5,783 nt of DNA, from contig JAHECJ010000164.1 of assembly GCA_024641805.1 (NCBI GenBank), positions 1-5,783 on the forward strand. Direction: 5' to 3'. A program made the position numbers and the translations under genes. Below, piece after piece: positions 5,069-5,783 of this stretch. Source of the stretch: Desulfococcus sp. GTDB lineage: Bacteria; Desulfobacterota; Desulfobacteria; Desulfobacterales; Desulfosalsimonadaceae. Position 1 is the stretch's first letter. Each line of letters opens with the position of its first letter. Under the pieces are notes generated by a model, which did not search any database, was not told where the DNA came from, and saw only the letters and a program-made list of their open reading frames with translations.

Positions 5069-5718
5069 AACTATCTGAATTTATTTCACAACACCGATTG
5101 TTGATCGGTGTATTCCTTTTCCTGATCCTGACGGTTGGCTATTTTTATTTTTACAACCAGTTCTGGACCCATCTGGATCCGGCCACATTTAAACATCTTG
5201 CGGAATACAACGGCAGCCGGATCCGGGGACAAAGCGGCCGGCAGATTCTCGTTCACCGGGAATTTTACAATATTGTTAACCGGTTAAACGAATATGCCGT
5301 AAAAAATCAAGTGCATCTCATTATTACCCAGAGCTATCGCCCGCCAAACAAACCCGTCCGTGATGCGATTGTGGCACCAGCGGTGAAATCCAATCACCTG
5401 GCCGGTCATGCGGTGGATTTTAATGTTGTGTTCGGGGCGCACATCTTTGAATCAGATGAAATGTTTAATGATCAATTTCAAAAACTTCCGGATGCAGTAA
5501 AATATTTTATAGAAGATGTTCAGGCTGATCCGGATATCCGGTGGGGGGGAGATTTTGAAACCCAAGATCCCGTTCATCTGGATGATGCGGTCAATCTCAA
5601 TGACCCGGAAAAATGGGAGCAGCATTATTTTGAGTGCGAGACCGATTATGTCAATGCCACTCCGAAATGGAAGAGTTGGTTGAGGAAGGTTTTGAAGGGG
5701 TTTAAGGAGATAGGTTGA
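5041..5718 (+). CDS. Membrane-anchored M15-family peptidase (D-Ala-D-Ala carboxypeptidase / endopeptidase-like)
   Basis: A 225-residue protein with a short basic N-terminus (Lys4, Lys8, Lys10, Arg19), one membrane helix (about 20-38, acting as an uncleaved signal anchor) and a periplasmic M15 peptidase domain (about 70-185). Zinc ligands are visible as SNHLAGHAVDF (His119, Asp126) and DPVHLD (His179), with Asp176 a likely catalytic acid. SYRPP (98-102) and RWGGDF (167-172) are further family marks. It should cut peptides in peptidoglycan; carboxypeptidase versus L-Ala-D-Glu endopeptidase specificity is open. The start is the TTG at 5041, 28 nt inside the NUDIX gene: no in-frame ATG or GTG gives the anchor, and the frame is closed by TAA at 4990. 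Only a weak GGCGG (5029-5033) precedes it. Alternative TTG starts at 5098 or 5101 would cut off the basic N-terminus. Confidence 0.85.
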   Translation: MGEKALSKIKLSEFISQHRLLIGVFLFLILTVGYFYFYNQFWTHLDPATFKHLAEYNGSRIRGQSGRQILVHREFYNIVNRLNEYAVKNQVHLIITQSYRPPNKPVRDAIVAPAVKSNHLAGHAVDFNVVFGAHIFESDEMFNDQFQKLPDAVKYFIEDVQADPDIRWGGDFETQDPVHLDDAVNLNDPEKWEQHYFECETDYVNATPKWKSWLRKVLKGFKEIG

Positions 5719-5783
5719 ATAAAGGTTTGTTTGACCGCCGCTTTTCAGCGGGCGTATGGTCCTTGCGCTCCTTTGAAAGCAGT
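5715..5783 (+). CDS. Possible start of a further gene (3' truncated by window end)
   Basis: A frame opening at TTG 5715 overlaps the preceding TGA (TTGA) and has AAGGAG (5704-5709) at 5-nt spacing, a good ribosome binding site. It stays open for 23 codons to the window edge, beginning MNKGLFDRRF and ending RSFESS. I recognise no family, and the open stretch is short enough to be chance. The same bases contain a small hairpin, CCGCT (5738-5742) with AGCGG (5747-5751), so this may instead be an untranslated intergenic repeat. Confidence 0.22.
   Translation, partial: MNKGLFDRRFSAGVWSLRSFESS

Noticed and set aside
5738..5751. Intrinsic terminator after the M15 peptidase gene
   Set aside because: The stem is only 5 bp and is followed by GGCGTATGG instead of a T-run.

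Overview
The window is a stretch of ordinary bacterial chromosome with mid-range GC by eye. Every recognisable gene lies on the + strand. Three things fit a Gram-negative, metal-dependent anaerobe of the Desulfobacterota (former Deltaproteobacteria) type: an ECF-type nickel/cobalt importer with an NikL-like extra subunit, a small outer-membrane barrel protein, and short palindromic intergenic elements. This placement is inferred from protein style and recall, not from a search.

Positions 2-2588 are the distal part of a tightly packed operon for a group I ECF transition-metal importer. In order it holds a CbiM/NikM substrate-binding membrane subunit (5' end missing), an NikL-like exported and membrane-anchored accessory subunit, the CbiQ/EcfT transmembrane coupling subunit, and the CbiO/EcfA ATPase with a histidine-rich tail. 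The last three genes overlap by 4 and 8 bases, so they are probably translationally coupled. The NikL-like partner replaces the CbiN expected in a cobalt system, and together with the His-rich ATPase tail it makes nickel somewhat more likely than cobalt.

Positions 2588-3576 hold one small gene, a secreted protein of about 172 residues that looks like an eight-stranded outer-membrane beta-barrel. It sits between two structured palindromic elements, 2588-2711 and 3433-3555. The two are almost the same length (124 and 123 nt). Each has terminal arms of 19-20 bp that pair with each other and a short apical hairpin near the exact midpoint. Their cores share sequence, but their arms do not. The first begins on the last base of the cbiO stop codon. 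The second lies in the probable 5' leader of the next gene and ends 8 nt before its ribosome binding site.

Positions 3577-5718 carry a periplasmic cyclophilin-type prolyl isomerase (PpiA-like), a DUF493/YbeD-family protein, a NUDIX hydrolase with an N-terminal zinc ribbon, and a membrane-anchored M15-family cell-wall peptidase that starts at TTG inside the NUDIX gene. The 5' leader of the NUDIX gene can form two mutually exclusive stems. After 5718 there is possibly the first 23 codons of another gene, cut by the window edge. I see no IS element, CRISPR array, tRNA or rRNA. The most unusual features are the two structured repeats and the NUDIX leader; the protein-coding genes belong to known families.
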